Below, one piece after another: positions 33,199 to 46,800 of a stretch of 64,000 nt of DNA (position 1 is the stretch's first letter; the number at the start of each line of letters is the position of its first letter). Both the position numbers and the translations under genes were made by a program. Below the pieces are notes generated by a model. That model made no database searches and was not told the DNA's origin. It saw only the letters and a list, made by a program, of their open reading frames with translations. This stretch comes from Marisa cornuarietis (lineage: Eukaryota > Mollusca > Gastropoda > Architaenioglossa > Ampullariidae), in contig SMMW01000148.1 in the NCBI GenBank assembly GCA_004794655.1, positions 1 to 64,000 on the forward strand. The letters run 5' to 3'.

Positions 33199-33330
33199 TT
33201 AGATGGTCCAGATATCGGCCAAAGTTGTGTCCCCTGACTCCGATTGTGACTCGCTGGACGGCAACAAGTCTTCTCCCCTCATGGCGTCGATTTGGTGTTG
33301 GACAAAGTGGAAGAGAAACTCGTACTGGTC
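33199..33330 (-). CDS. Gene 3 exon 29: end of D2, C-terminus
   Basis: Encodes DQYEFLFHFVQHQIDAMRG and a short acidic Ser-rich end (SESQSESGD, ADIWTI), stop TAA at 33199-33201. Acceptor TTCAACAG. Unlike gene 1 it has no Tyr-x-Asn tail. Confidence 0.9.
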   Translation of the reverse strand, partial: DQYEFLFHFVQHQIDAMRGEDLLPSSESQSESGDTTLADIWTI

Positions 33331-36300
33331 CTGTTGAAATATGTCAGACCATGAGGTTATCATGTCAAACACAAATTATTTTTATATTGTATTGCTGTCT
33401 TTTGCAAATATGTTTCATCAAAAGAATAAGATTTTACTATTGGTGCTACTACAAATTATAATACTAACACATAATTATGCATCTCTCACTTGACAAAACA
33501 AAAGAGGCCACAGAAAAAAGTGTGGACATAATTGCAGATGACTTCTTCATGAAAGATCGAATATTGCATGATCAGCGACAATGTGTGTGTGTGTGTGCGT
33601 GTCTGCTGAATCCCTAAGGACTAAGCAATCAAACTGAAAAATGATGAACCAGTGACAGTAAAAGCAAATCGGGTTACACAAAGGCTACCAACCCATTCTC
33701 TCTCTCTAACACACACACACGCAAGCATGCAAACACACACACACCGACACACACACACACACACACAGTGCAGCAGGCGTGTACACATGTCCATGCTATT
33801 CCACATCCTTCAGAGCTAGGCAGTTGTACATGCAAGGACAATACAGTCAGCAGATGCAACTTTCATAGGCAACATACAGTTGTACAAACAGTCAGCATAT
33901 ACAACATACACACAGATATACATGATAGGACAATACAGTCAGCACATACAACATATACACAGATATATCAATCTTTCCCTCAATAAAAGTTAAAAATACA
34001 TTATTTCTCCTTACCGTGGGGTAAAAAATAATAAACGATCGAAAAGATTTAAACTAATAAAGAAATTTAACGGGCCTTTGCGTAGTAATAGGACGAAGAT
34101 GTTTAATCTGGCATTGATACAGAAATATAGTGATCACATGCAATAAGCAGATATGATACTATGTGTGTATGTTAACAGGTGTAAATAAGAGATAACTGAT
34201 ATTATAGACCAAACAGTAGTGGCTGGATTTTTGTCATTTTCTGATGATTTTGTCGAAAGATCAACGTAAAGTGGAATAATGAAATAACTGACCCGTGACT
34301 CTCATACCTGGGTTATAGCGATGCATCCTTCTGGGGCACTCAGGTGTGCTGTGATGTAACTGACTGCGACGTCACTGTTGGTGCGCATGCGCTCCCTGAC
34401 GACGGACACAACGCAGAACAAACTGCTGCGACTACGGCCGTCCCTAAGACAAGGTGGTTACCAAGTCATATTGATGACCTCAACAACAGAACAACGGTCA
34501 CATAGAGAAGAAGAAGAGGAAGAAGAAGAAGAAGACGACAACGACGACGACAAAAGAAATGGATTCAGCAACAATGTCAGGAAATGCTACGTCACCAAAA
34601 AGAAGTTTTTTAAAATTTAACACGAGTTCAAAGATTCTGGCAAATGAACAGACCATAAATTTGTCTTGAGTTTGTTTCAGAAATATTCTGTAAATATTTT
34701 AACTCCTTTTTAGAAAACCGCATTTGGGTTGGCCTGAGTGTAGCTTCTAAGATTACGGAGGGTCACAACCAATGCAGAAGTTTCATGAGGTCGCATGAGC
34801 CCTCAGAAAACATTAGAACTTTCTCAGCTGAGCCTTGAAAATTAATTCTTCATCCTTCCAAAAGAAGAGCAAAATAAATGCGTGTGTAGTTCACTGCGAC
34901 TGTGTTCAGTGGCTGTTGGTATAGAGGTGGCTGTTGAACTATTAGAGTACTTCCACACTTCATCGGACTTACTTGCAGTGCACAAGCACCGGATTTTCTG
35001 GTTCGGGCTGAGCACCATTGACCAGCAACTCCAGGCTAGACACGGCTTCCGAAGTCACCAGCAAGTCCGGCCAGAAACAGCAAGTGAGTTGTGTGACATC
35101 ATGCCAAGGTTTAGCCTCCCCTTGACTATTCTCCCCCTGAGTGACACGTTTAGAAGTAATATGCGCTTAAATTAGAGAATTATGTTGATAAAATACAAAG
35201 ACTATAAACGTCCGTCTGAATATCACCTGTGAAAGTGATACAATTCTTTCGAGCAATATGATTTTTTTTAATCGTCGAGATTTCCTCTATATTTTTGCAT
35301 TCTTTAATAAAGCTCAGAAATATAGAGCTGGCTCTGATTCTGAATTGTTTGTAAATTCCCAATGAAGTACGATCTTGTTTCCCTATTTCCCACAATTCTA
35401 TATTTCTTTATAAGTATGTATGTGTCATGGATGTGTCCGTGCCTTTGTGGGTCTAGCACATTGCGAATGTGCCTCCATGTATGGGAGATAGTGCGCGGTG
35501 TCAATGGCTTAGTGCTTATGTAAGGGAAATAACTTACTGGTCAATGTCGTATGTAGGAAAGGGAGACAATGTATTATAATGGACGTTTGTGGAAGTTTCT
35601 AGTGTGGGTAGACATGTATTCAGGAACCGATTGGGAGATTGTTGCGAGATAACTTTGTATGGATTTTTAAACCTCGGCTATAAGTACGAAATATACAAAT
35701 GTAGTTTATTAGAAATTTATGTAAGCTTTTCTCATTGTGAGAAATGGGAGAATGCGTGCTACTTCAAAACATAAATAGTATTCATGTTGGGACGCTGGAA
35801 TATTTCATGATTTGATGGTTAATGTAGAGTGAAGATTATTGGTGTAAATTTGGAACTACCCCTGAGAGGACTTATGTAGATTCATTTCAGGTATATTGCA
35901 TGTTATTTGTATTATCCAACTGTCGGTGCTTGTTGCCCGCCTGGTAAACCCACCTGAATGTTGGTATATATTCCTAAATGTAATTTTAACATAGACGGGC
36001 GTCGCATGCGGACAGTGGGAAGTAATTTATCTTGTCTCTGCTAATGTCCTTGGTCTAGAAAAGAAGAATATTCTAGAAAGTCTAAGCCAATTTTAGTGAT
36101 TTGTTGAACGAGAGCGCATTTAAAGAGTGAAGATATTCTTCTAATAAAAATCTATGCAAGTGTTCATAGTGCTGAATACATGAGGAGGAAAGAACAAAGA
36201 ACTGTGTGGTACTGACGGTGATAAAGTCATACAGCTGTGGCAGGTGAATGCGCAAGAACCTCGTAGTAATTCCTTTCGCTGTGCGGACACCCAGCAGCTC

Positions 36301-38099
36301 CACACGGTAAGGGCCAAAGATCACGGACGACTGTTCTGCCTCTGGCCAGTAGACAGAGTCCTATTGGGTCAGAAGTTATATTATAAGTGCCATAAGTCAA
36401 TTTAAAGACAGAAAATTAGAGTATATTGCGTTGTCTACCAAAACACATACAACAACCAGTTGGTCTCATGCCTCTCCTTTTATACACAGACATCCATGCA
36501 CTTTTCTATTCATCTTTTTAATACCTTGAAACACTTGTTTTCTTGTCTGCAGACTTTTAGACACTATATTATGCATTCACATCTTTAACAGCGCCATTAA
36601 AATTTTGTCTTGTCTTTCCCCCTTCATGCAGACCGAATAAAAATGTCCACTGCTTGATGCTATGTATTTGTGGAACATCTTTGTGATACCAGTTTTGGGT
36701 AATTCTAGCAACAGACCATCAAAACATTATATAAAAGTATTGCTGTGAAAAGGATTGCCAATTCAGCAGTACCTGTGGGCTTTCTGCTATGGTGTCCAAA
36801 GAAACTACAGTGCTCACGTGATGCTGACACACGATCGACAGAAAGGGGACAATGTCGCCATCACGAGGACTGTGCGTTTGAATGAAGGCTTGGTTGTGCC
36901 GATAGCTCTGGAATAGAATTGACCCTTATTTTAAATTTGTAATTTCTTCCGAAACATAAGCTGAAAACTTTTACACCAACAACTTCATGGCAAAGATAAT
37001 AAGAGATCTAAAAGCAACAAATCAAGCGATTTGAAAACAATAGTATGAAAGTAAATCATTGAGATAAGAAATAAACATCATAATCATTGTCAAGAAATTC
37101 AAGATTCTTTATTCTGCCACCCTCTAATGGGTACTGAGAAATTAGAAATATATCCATACATATTCTCTCACATTCCTATCATTATATGTAGTATCTCTCA
37201 TTCACATACACTCACTGGCCGGTTAATGACAGCTGATATAAAAAGTCGCTTATTGTAGCACTATGACTGTCACCAAAGAAATAAAGGAAACAAGAAAAGA
37301 TAAAAGAAAAATAGATGAATTTAAAAAATGAGAGAGAGAGAGAGAGAGAAAAGGAATTGCGTGGTTTCTGAGTTTTAATGGCTGGAGGAAAAGCACGATG
37401 ACTATGCCGCCAAGAGCACGTGAACATTATAACTCGTCAAATCGCACGATCATTCTTTAGGTTGGTGATCATGTGGTCACACCAGCAATCATCAATTACC
37501 GATAAAAAAATGGCATCCACATAGACTGGTACCAGCGACTTCTCCACATCAAACACCAACACACAGTGGGCGCCATCTGTAAAGGAGATGATATCACACC
37601 AGTCACATCTGTCAACATGTATGGTCAGTGCCATAACAACCAGTCGAGTGCCAAAACTCGCTGCAGCTAACCATCAGAATCCTTCACACACGAGGAACCG
37701 TTAATACTACCGTGTCTTGGATTTGCCACATTAAACACACAAGTTCGTGAATGTCTGACTTCTTTTGATGACTTGTAAACCACGCAATGTCCTGATTATA
37801 TTGTGTATCCAGCTGGCTGCGTGCAGCTTTATGTCTTGTAGCACTGTTTGTATGGTGCCATACGGAAAATCCCTTTTATAAATTCTATTATTATTATTAT
37901 TATTATTATTGCTATAGCATGCTAATAAAAGCTGACCTCGCTCTGATGACGAGTACAAAGACGACTTCTCTTTCGACTCGTCGCTGCTGTGTGTTGCAAT
38001 ACCTTCCTTACCAGCAACTTTTAGAAACTTTTTCAGCTTCTGCAGGAAATGAAGAAAATAATAAACCACTTGCTTGAGTTTAAAAAGTCTTGTAATCTG

Positions 38100-38154
<55 letters not shown>

Positions 38155-39133
38155 CACACACACCTGGCACTGAAGACTTTCCGAGACCAACATGTCATCC
38201 GAGCATATGTGCCTCACTAGTAAATCATTTTGGTTGTTAAATAATTTTGATATATTATTTATCTGTTAAATTTTGATTTTTTAATTTTCTTTTTAATTGC
38301 TTTCGAAAGTCACTGCAGAGTGTGCGGTTGACATTGATCATCATCATTATCATCATCGTCGTCGTCGTCGTCGTCGTCGTCATCGTCGACATCTTCGTCA
38401 CCACCATATTTTCATCTTCCTACCGCTTGGCAAAAGTTTGAATAGCGAGAAATTAAAATCAATGAAACCTTTTCCGTTTCGTACACGGATTCAGACATAT
38501 TTAGCGTCTTGCAGTCAATATAAATTTCAGTTTATGGCAAATGTGTCATGAACAAAATGCTCTGGATGTCACACGATAACCATTACACATGAAACTATTG
38601 ACTGATGTCGGGAGAACTAAATTCCTCACCTGATATTCGTTGTAAATGTGGCTGCTTCCATCTTCTTCTCCAAGCCAGCGGGACAGACGAAACTCATCCA
38701 CGGGTTCTGGTGCTGATGTTACTAATGCTGCTGCGATCGCCTCATAGACAAATGTATACTGGGTCTGCGAGACATGTTGGACATGAATACGGAACTACAT
38801 CACATGCGACAATAAGCGACAGATTGACTCAAAGAAATAAACCAAAAAGAATATGAAAGAGAGAACAAATAAACGAACAACCAAAAAAAAAAAAAAAAAA
38901 ACGAACGAAAGAACGAACAAGGAGCAGAGTTTAAATATCAGAAAAGCGGAGATTGTTTGAGCACGTGACCCACCAGAGTCTGCACCATGCTGATGCGCTG
39001 CTGTCGTAGGGTCCACACACACGCAAAGACATCCACCATCTGGTCCTGCGCGGCGCGTGACAACAGGATGTCGATAGCCAGGAAGGTGCCAGTCCGACCG
39101 ACACCAGCACTGGGCAGTATGAACTCACGAGCG

Positions 39134-39211
<78 letters not shown>

Positions 39212-40340
39212 GCAGGAATAAAAATGCATGACTCACGCACGCATATATATATATATGTGAACGTACCGGCACATGCTGAAACACCAATCACAATAAACAG
39301 TGATATGATACACACTGAGGAATAAACAAGAAATCTTATTTGAAAGAAAGTTAATGACAGCAAACGAATGCACTTATTGAAATTTTTGTTATTGCGCCGA
39401 CGATTTTGTCTATATATGTATATGTTTTGAAGATTTCCTCTAAGAAACAGACTTGAATAAAGTCAGAGACAAACTGACACACCTGCAGTGTACTACTATT
39501 GGTCCGTCTGGGGTCACATCCTGGTGAACTTTGTTGCGGAAGCTCAGTATGGACCAGGGGGAGACTGGCGCGGAATTATCTGGCCATGCAGTGTAGTGAA
39601 ACATCTTGACCCTCCGGGTCTCTCCATTCTGAGGCAAAAAGCATAATTACATGTAAGTGTTCCCAAAATAGTTTGTTATTATTACAAATTTATTATCTTT
39701 ACACTCAGACTACTTTATGGTCGATAGATTTATTTAAATTAATACTTTTCAGCCAAAAAATGGAAAACAGTCGCTTTAGTATAGATCTCAAGAAACAGAA
39801 ACACTACAATAAATGGCCCTCAAGCAAGGATTGACGGCTGATTGGATGAGTCGGGTCACGTGGTAGGGAAGCATGGATGAATTACCCTTTCCAGAATGAG
39901 CTCTCGGATGCAGAAGTCGGCAAGAGTGGTGGTGTGAAGGAGGGACAGGGTGACGTTTTCAGTCGACAGGGAGGCGCCATCTGCTGGCCAGTACTGGTGA
40001 CATTTAACCTGGATGATATATCACAAAACGTGAGTGATAACAATTTTATGGAAAAAGTAGATATAGTGATTGTCTTGGCTGGACGGCAGGATGTTCATCG
40101 CGTTTTTCGAGTTATGTACATGCATGAATGAGTGCGTCTACCCCGTCTAGTACCCGTAGAATAGGCACTTTATAAGTGCTAGTTATTATTATTACGACTA
40201 CTACTACTACCTGATGAGGTATCCCTATAATATACTTAGCAAATACAGGATACAACTCTTAAAATAGAATCTGTAAGAATATTTTAGACATAGCACAGAC
40301 GAAAATAATAATTCAATTCCAAAATTTCTCTTTTTCTCTC

Positions 40341-40439
<99 letters not shown>

Positions 40440-42623
40440 ACGCGAGGGTAGGTCAAGAGGGAAGGAGAGGAGCTGAGGTTTGTAATACATTTGGTGCACC
40501 ATAATATCAACCGCCGCGCTCACCCGGCCCATCTCCACGGTGTTTGTCAACATAACGATGCATGAACATTTGACATCCCACACCATTCTTAAGAAATCAT
40601 CTGTTGTCCTCTCCATGGGACCTAGTCAACAAATAAACAACTTAAAGAAGAAGACGAGTTACTTGTATAGTTATATCAGTCTTTTCCCAAAAAGCATGTT
40701 TTACAATAAAGTAGCTAACTCGATGCTCGGGTTGTATGCTGACGACAAAAATTCTAAAATAGTACAAATATATTAAAATACTTTTATGATTCAAGCTGGT
40801 TTGTGGTGTACTCAAGAAAATAAATAACAAACGAAATCCTGACATCTCGGAAATAGATTGTAGTTCGGCCCTTCGTCATTTATTTCATCATACTTAGGCA
40901 TCTCTGCGAGTTATCATCATGGAACTAATTGTACTGTAGTCTTCAACTTCGGTATACATTCTTCAAGTAAATAATAAGAGTCAGTGTCAGATCAATGTCT
41001 TTACATTTTAAAAGGTGAAGAAAATTTATTACCTTGAGCCGCGATGTATTGCTTTTGTGTATTGTAACCCTGGAAAATTGAAGACGATTTTGTTGAAAAT
41101 TGTTTGACAGTCCGTTAATCCTATTATGTGGCCTTCAATTAATCCGATTCCCAATAAAAATTAGAAGGTTCAGTGCGCGTTTTTGTTTTTGTTTATTTAT
41201 AAAATACATCCAGATTTTGTATATAAAATTTTTTGTTAGGTTTGCTCACAATCAATTCTACGAGGACTTACATCGACGTAGCTGGCGTTGTAGAAGTCGC
41301 TGTGATGACTTCCAGACAGCTGGTTGAGCACAACCCGGGAGTGGTCATCTGCAACGACAAAATGGCTGCGAAAGACCTGCAGTAACAGATGTTATGCTGA
41401 AGAATGCATGACAATTTCTTATAGCCACGTGGGTCGGGAAGGCTGGACATGTGACATTTTGTGTAATGAAAGACAAGGAGAGAGGACAACTTACAAGGGT
41501 AGATGTCACGGTAACGACTCTTGAGGATATTCTCCGGGATTAAAGATGTCTTCCACTCGGCGACTTTGCCGTCTGGTAGACACTAGACATAAAACAATGC
41601 ATTGAGAAGAGAGTCTACATATGAGCCTAGAGCTGATGATGGAAATAAGCTACTGACTGGTGGCAGGACACATTCTTAGGTTTGTTCTGCAGACAGAGTG
41701 CAGTAGAAATTCTGTGACACCTACCGACCTCTCCTCGGCAAAGAGACGAGGTTCTGTCAGCCAGTGTTTCACTTTGGCTGGAAAGTCGACCACCGGCACT
41801 GCATTGCTGTGGAAAGACTTCTCGCCCACTTCGCTGTATTCTGAAGACAACGAAAAAGCCTCTGAAAGAGTTCAATTTATGTGACTGAAATAATGCTTCC
41901 TTTTGTGTTCGTTTGACCTGTTGACTTATTTGTTGTTTCGAGACTCATTATTTCAATATTTTGACATTATCACTCATTCATTCAATCATTTTTGTCATTT
42001 TTTTCAACCATTCACTTTCTTTTACATTTTTATGTGTGTTTTTACCATGACATTCTTATTCATTCGTTTATTCATTTATTTTGTTTGGTACTTTCATTCG
42101 GCCGTTTATTTACTTTATTTATCATTTTCGTTATCATTTTTTTCCTTCTAAAATGAAATGACTGACATAAACATGTTGTCGGATATGAGCATATATGAAC
42201 ATATTACAACATACTATACCGAAAATACAACACAAATCATAACAGGCGGATTGTGAAATGCTAAATACATGGATAGATTAAGGCTTTAGTTACTGAAGAA
42301 ACCTTTGAAAGTATTATCAAAGAAACAAGAGATAAAGATGTCTGCGATGCAAAGACCTTTCATCCTAGAGGGAATAGTGCGCCTGAAGCATGCTGACAGT
42401 ATGTTAACTTTGGACATGCACAGGTGCAAGTGCCTCAGCTACAGAAATGCAGCAAATGTTGAGCTAACCTCTGTCACAAGAAGACTCAAAGTTGAATTGT
42501 GTGGTGGATCCTAACTTGTTGGATTTTCCTTTCATTTCTTCTGCTGCATGTGGTTTTGACTTTTTCCTTGTAGCAGGAGAACTCGTAGAAGTCGCAGATC
42601 TGGAATGAACCCACATTTAGCAT

Positions 42624-42705
<82 letters not shown>

Positions 42706-43336
42706 ATATTTGAATACTCTGATAACGCGCGTGCAGGTCTATACATTTTATAAACCTCTCTGCGTATGATGATGCTTCAATAAGCGGCGCAACTATCATT
42801 GTATTATATTTGTTATATTTGTACATCAGACCTTCAGGCTAGATACATTTACCTCTTGATTTTTTCCTTATTCTTATCAACTCCTGAAGATGCATTTGGC
42901 TGCTGTCGGGTCGCTGTCACCCTGTCGACACTTGGCGGAGTTATGTCGAGGACTTCTGCTCCATACAGTCGAGAAGACATGGACTTGTCAGATGAGTCGA
43001 GCAGTCGGTCCTGCAGCCGTCCTTTGCATCTGGTTTATTTCAATGGTTGGAGGTAAAGTTTTTCACCCTAGTATAAACTTAATTGTCCCCTGTATGTGTG
43101 GATGGACTTAAGTATATATTTTGTATGGAGTTTTGCTAGTAATGAGCTGTAATGAGATATTATAAAGGAGAGTACTCGTAAACTGCAACAGAACGCAATG
43201 TTCGAAGTATGGCTTACCAGCAGCAGGTTGTTTGCTGCAGAAATGTCAACCGTGTTGAATTGTAAGGGATTAAGCGAAAGGTTATACGAAATGTAGAATA
43301 GCTCACAATCCCATGAAATACGCACGCACGCGCGCG

Positions 43337-43367
<31 letters not shown>

Positions 43368-43826
43368 GCACGCGCGCGCGCGAACACACGCACTCTCTCA
43401 AACACATGTACAAAATGCAGAAACAAACACACAAGCATACCTACACACCCGAATATAGTTACCGGCCATTTTGAGTGAATATTACCTTCGCTTGCATACT
43501 ATTGCAGTCATGATGGTGATACTAATCACGACGAAACCGATGCCCACTGACAGCACAATAGTCACATACTGATCTATTTGAAAAACAAAGAAATTTGAGA
43601 GATAAAATTCCTCATAATAATAAATAAATATTTATTACATTATTTGCTTGAATGTCTATAAAATCACAAAATTTGCTCTACTTACTCTTTGGTAAGTAAT
43701 ATTTCGAGGTATTCGGACTCATAGCAATTCACTGCAAACGACTTAAGAGTTATTCAGGCAATAGAAAAATAAAAAAATACTTTGCAGCTCATCTTTTTTT
43801 CAGAAATAATTTACAATCTCTTTGTC

Positions 43827-43890
<64 letters not shown>

Positions 43891-46800
43891 TGTGAAAATG
43901 TCCACGCACTAGAAACCCTAGTTAAGTCCTCTCTCGTCGCTGGTGCGATAGTATAGAACTAGGACTACCTATCAACCATTGCATAATGGGCATCATCGTA
44001 TAGGTCGGATGTTTTACCCACTCAGTATAGTACAAACCAGCTGGATAGTTGTTAGTTATTAGTAGTTAGTAGTAGTAGAAGTAGTAGTAGTAGTGGTAGT
44101 TGCAATAGTAACAAAATCCGACATTAGGCTTAACAACAGTCCACATAATACTACTCCATCTTCTCATCTTTTCTTTCAAGTTTTAGTCTATTGACTAGTT
44201 TGCCTGCTCTTCTTCATCATCAGATTCATGAAGCTCTCCACCCTTAATGATCGTTACCCGATTCCTCCAGATGTCTGTACAGTGGCTTACTAAGAAATTC
44301 CACGCCTCGTGGTTTTATATTAGTTTTACGAAGAAGAAATATGATAAACTTCCCTTGCTTCTTAATACAGTCCTCATATCTGTTTTAATACACATTTCCC
44401 ATAGTAGAATAAACTTTTTGATTTTTTTCATGGTGTTTCATCTACTAAAATTTGTCTCTTTGGTATTTAATCAGAAAGTATACCTTGGGGAAGTTTATCA
44501 AAGGGATTCATAGAACTCGTATTGTAGAACTTTATCTTTTAGACCATGGGCCAGCTGTACAACATATTTCTAATTTTAAACACTTTTAGGCCTTAACTCT
44601 GTTTAGATAACCAGTTTAAAGTGCACACCACAATTTTAGAATTTTTAAAACTAAAACTGCTTTAAGTAAAATAAAGTTGTTGAAGTCTGACTTTCCGTCC
44701 TGTCAGTAAAATTTTGTGTATGTTCTTCTGCAATGCATCAAAATGTCTAAGAAGAGATTTTGCTTATTTAGAACAGTTTTAAGGTTCAGAAACGTGTTGT
44801 GCAACTGGCCCCATACCGTGAACATTCCTTTTTTCTTTCGCTTCGTGGAGTTGTTTCTCACATGAACTTCCTGTTGTTCCAGAAAGGCAGCCTTTCAAGC
44901 ACGTGCCGTTAACAGGGTCACAAATACCATCAAGACAGTTGCTGCTACAGCTCATGCTGCACGTGTTGCCATAGAAACCCGCTCCACAATCTGGAGACAA
45001 AAATAAATTCATTGTGATTGATAGCATATTTAGTAGAGCGGATTGTGACACCAACATCGGCAGTGTAGCTCCTTTCACAAGCCGACAACGGGATAATGCT
45101 GAAGGGAAATATTTAATGAAAGCATCCCATTGTGTGAATTGTGCCATTAAGAAAGGGATGAAGGCAGCTAGGGAGAGCTGGATCGAGAAGCAGTGCCAGG
45201 ACATAGAGGTTGGAATGGCACGAGGTGACAGCAAAAAGGCCTACCAAATTCTAAAGACCATCACTAAGACAGACCAGCAGAAGATCTCAGTCATCGAAGA
45301 CAGCAATGGTCACCTTCTCACAGAAGGCAATGCTGTACTCAACCAATGGACAGAATACTGCAAGGACCTGTACAATTACCAGCTGAAGACCGACGCCAAC
45401 ATTCTCCAAAACAACCAGACTAGAGACAGTGAACCTGCAGACCTACCAGTCCTACGGGAAGAGGTCGAAAGAGCTGTACATAGTTTGAAGGGAGGAAAGT
45501 CACCAGGCGTTGATAATGTACCAGCTGAGCTGCTCAAGCAGGGTGGGGAAGCAACTACAAAAGCCCTAACTGTTCTGTGCCAAAGAGTCTGGGAGCGCAA
45601 GGAATGGCCCAGAGAATGGACGCGGTCACTAATCATTCCCCTCCCAAAGAAAGGAAACAGCAAACAGTGTCAGAACTACAGAACAATAAGCCTTATGAGT
45701 CACCCAAGCAAAGTCATGCTGAAGGTCATACAGAACCGCATCAGAACCACCGCAGAAGAGCTGCTAGCAGAAGAACAGGCTGGCTTCAGACCACTTAGAA
45801 GCACAGTTGAGCAGATCTTCAACTGTCGTCTTCTCATAGAAAAGCATCTGCAGCATCAGCGGGACCTTTACCACAACTTCATTGACTTTAAGAAGGCATT
45901 TGACAGTGACAGAGTCTGGCACGAGGGGCTATGGCATGTGATGCGGAAATTCAACATTGAAGAAGGGCTTGTCCAAGTCGTTGAAGCGTTGTATAACAGC
46001 TCAACGAGTACAGTTTTGCTTAACAACCAAATAGGAGCTTACTTTCGTACCACAGTAGGAGTACGTCAAGGATGTCCCCTATCACCCGTGTTGTTTAATA
46101 TATTCTTGGAGAACATCATGCTTGAAGCTCTTCATGACCACCATACCTCCATTTCGATCGGTGGAAGACCAATCTGCAACCTACGCTTTGCAGATGATAT
46201 AGATCTGTTAGCAGGTACAAACAAGGAACTGCAAGACCTCACCAACAGACTGACAGACAGCTCAAACGCATATGGAATGGAGACCAGCACAGAAAAGAGC
46301 AAAGTTATGATCAATGGCAACGGCAAAGCAGAGATCTATATGAACGGGGTACAGCTCGAAGAGGTAAGTAGCTTCAAGTACTTGGGAGCCACCCTCTCCA
46401 AGGACGGCAGCTCCACGCAAGATAGCCGCATCAGGATCGCAACAGAAACAGCAGCAATGGCTAGGCTAGATAGGATCTGGCATAGCCACAAGATAAGGTT
46501 CACTACCAAGTACAGGCTATACAAATCCCTGGTAGTGCCGATCCTGCTCTACGGATGCGACACGTGGACTCTACTCGCCGAAACAGAAAGGAGAATCCAG
46601 GCATTCGAGCACAAGTGTCTGAGGAAGCTGCTCCGGATCTCATACAAAGAACACAAAACCAACGACTTTGTAAGAAACAAGATTGCCGCACTCGTAGGAC
46701 ACCAGGAACCTCTACTATCAACAGTCAAGCGACGTAAGCTGGTCTTCTTTGGCCATGTAACCCGGCACGACACCTTGTCGAAGACTATCCTTCAAGGCAC

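Noticed and set aside
34378..34620. 80-codon plus-strand ORF
   Set aside because: Antisense to gene 3 exon 28 and extended by a GAA/GAC repeat.
38987..39363. Long Cys/Val or Thr/His frames across 39137-39209
   Set aside because: They are translations of a CA repeat; only the 38974-39109 part on the minus strand is a real exon (phosphatase D1).
44779..45234. 151-codon minus-strand ORF as one exon
   Set aside because: It joins the real EGF exon (44817-44990) to antisense LINE sequence across the insertion border.
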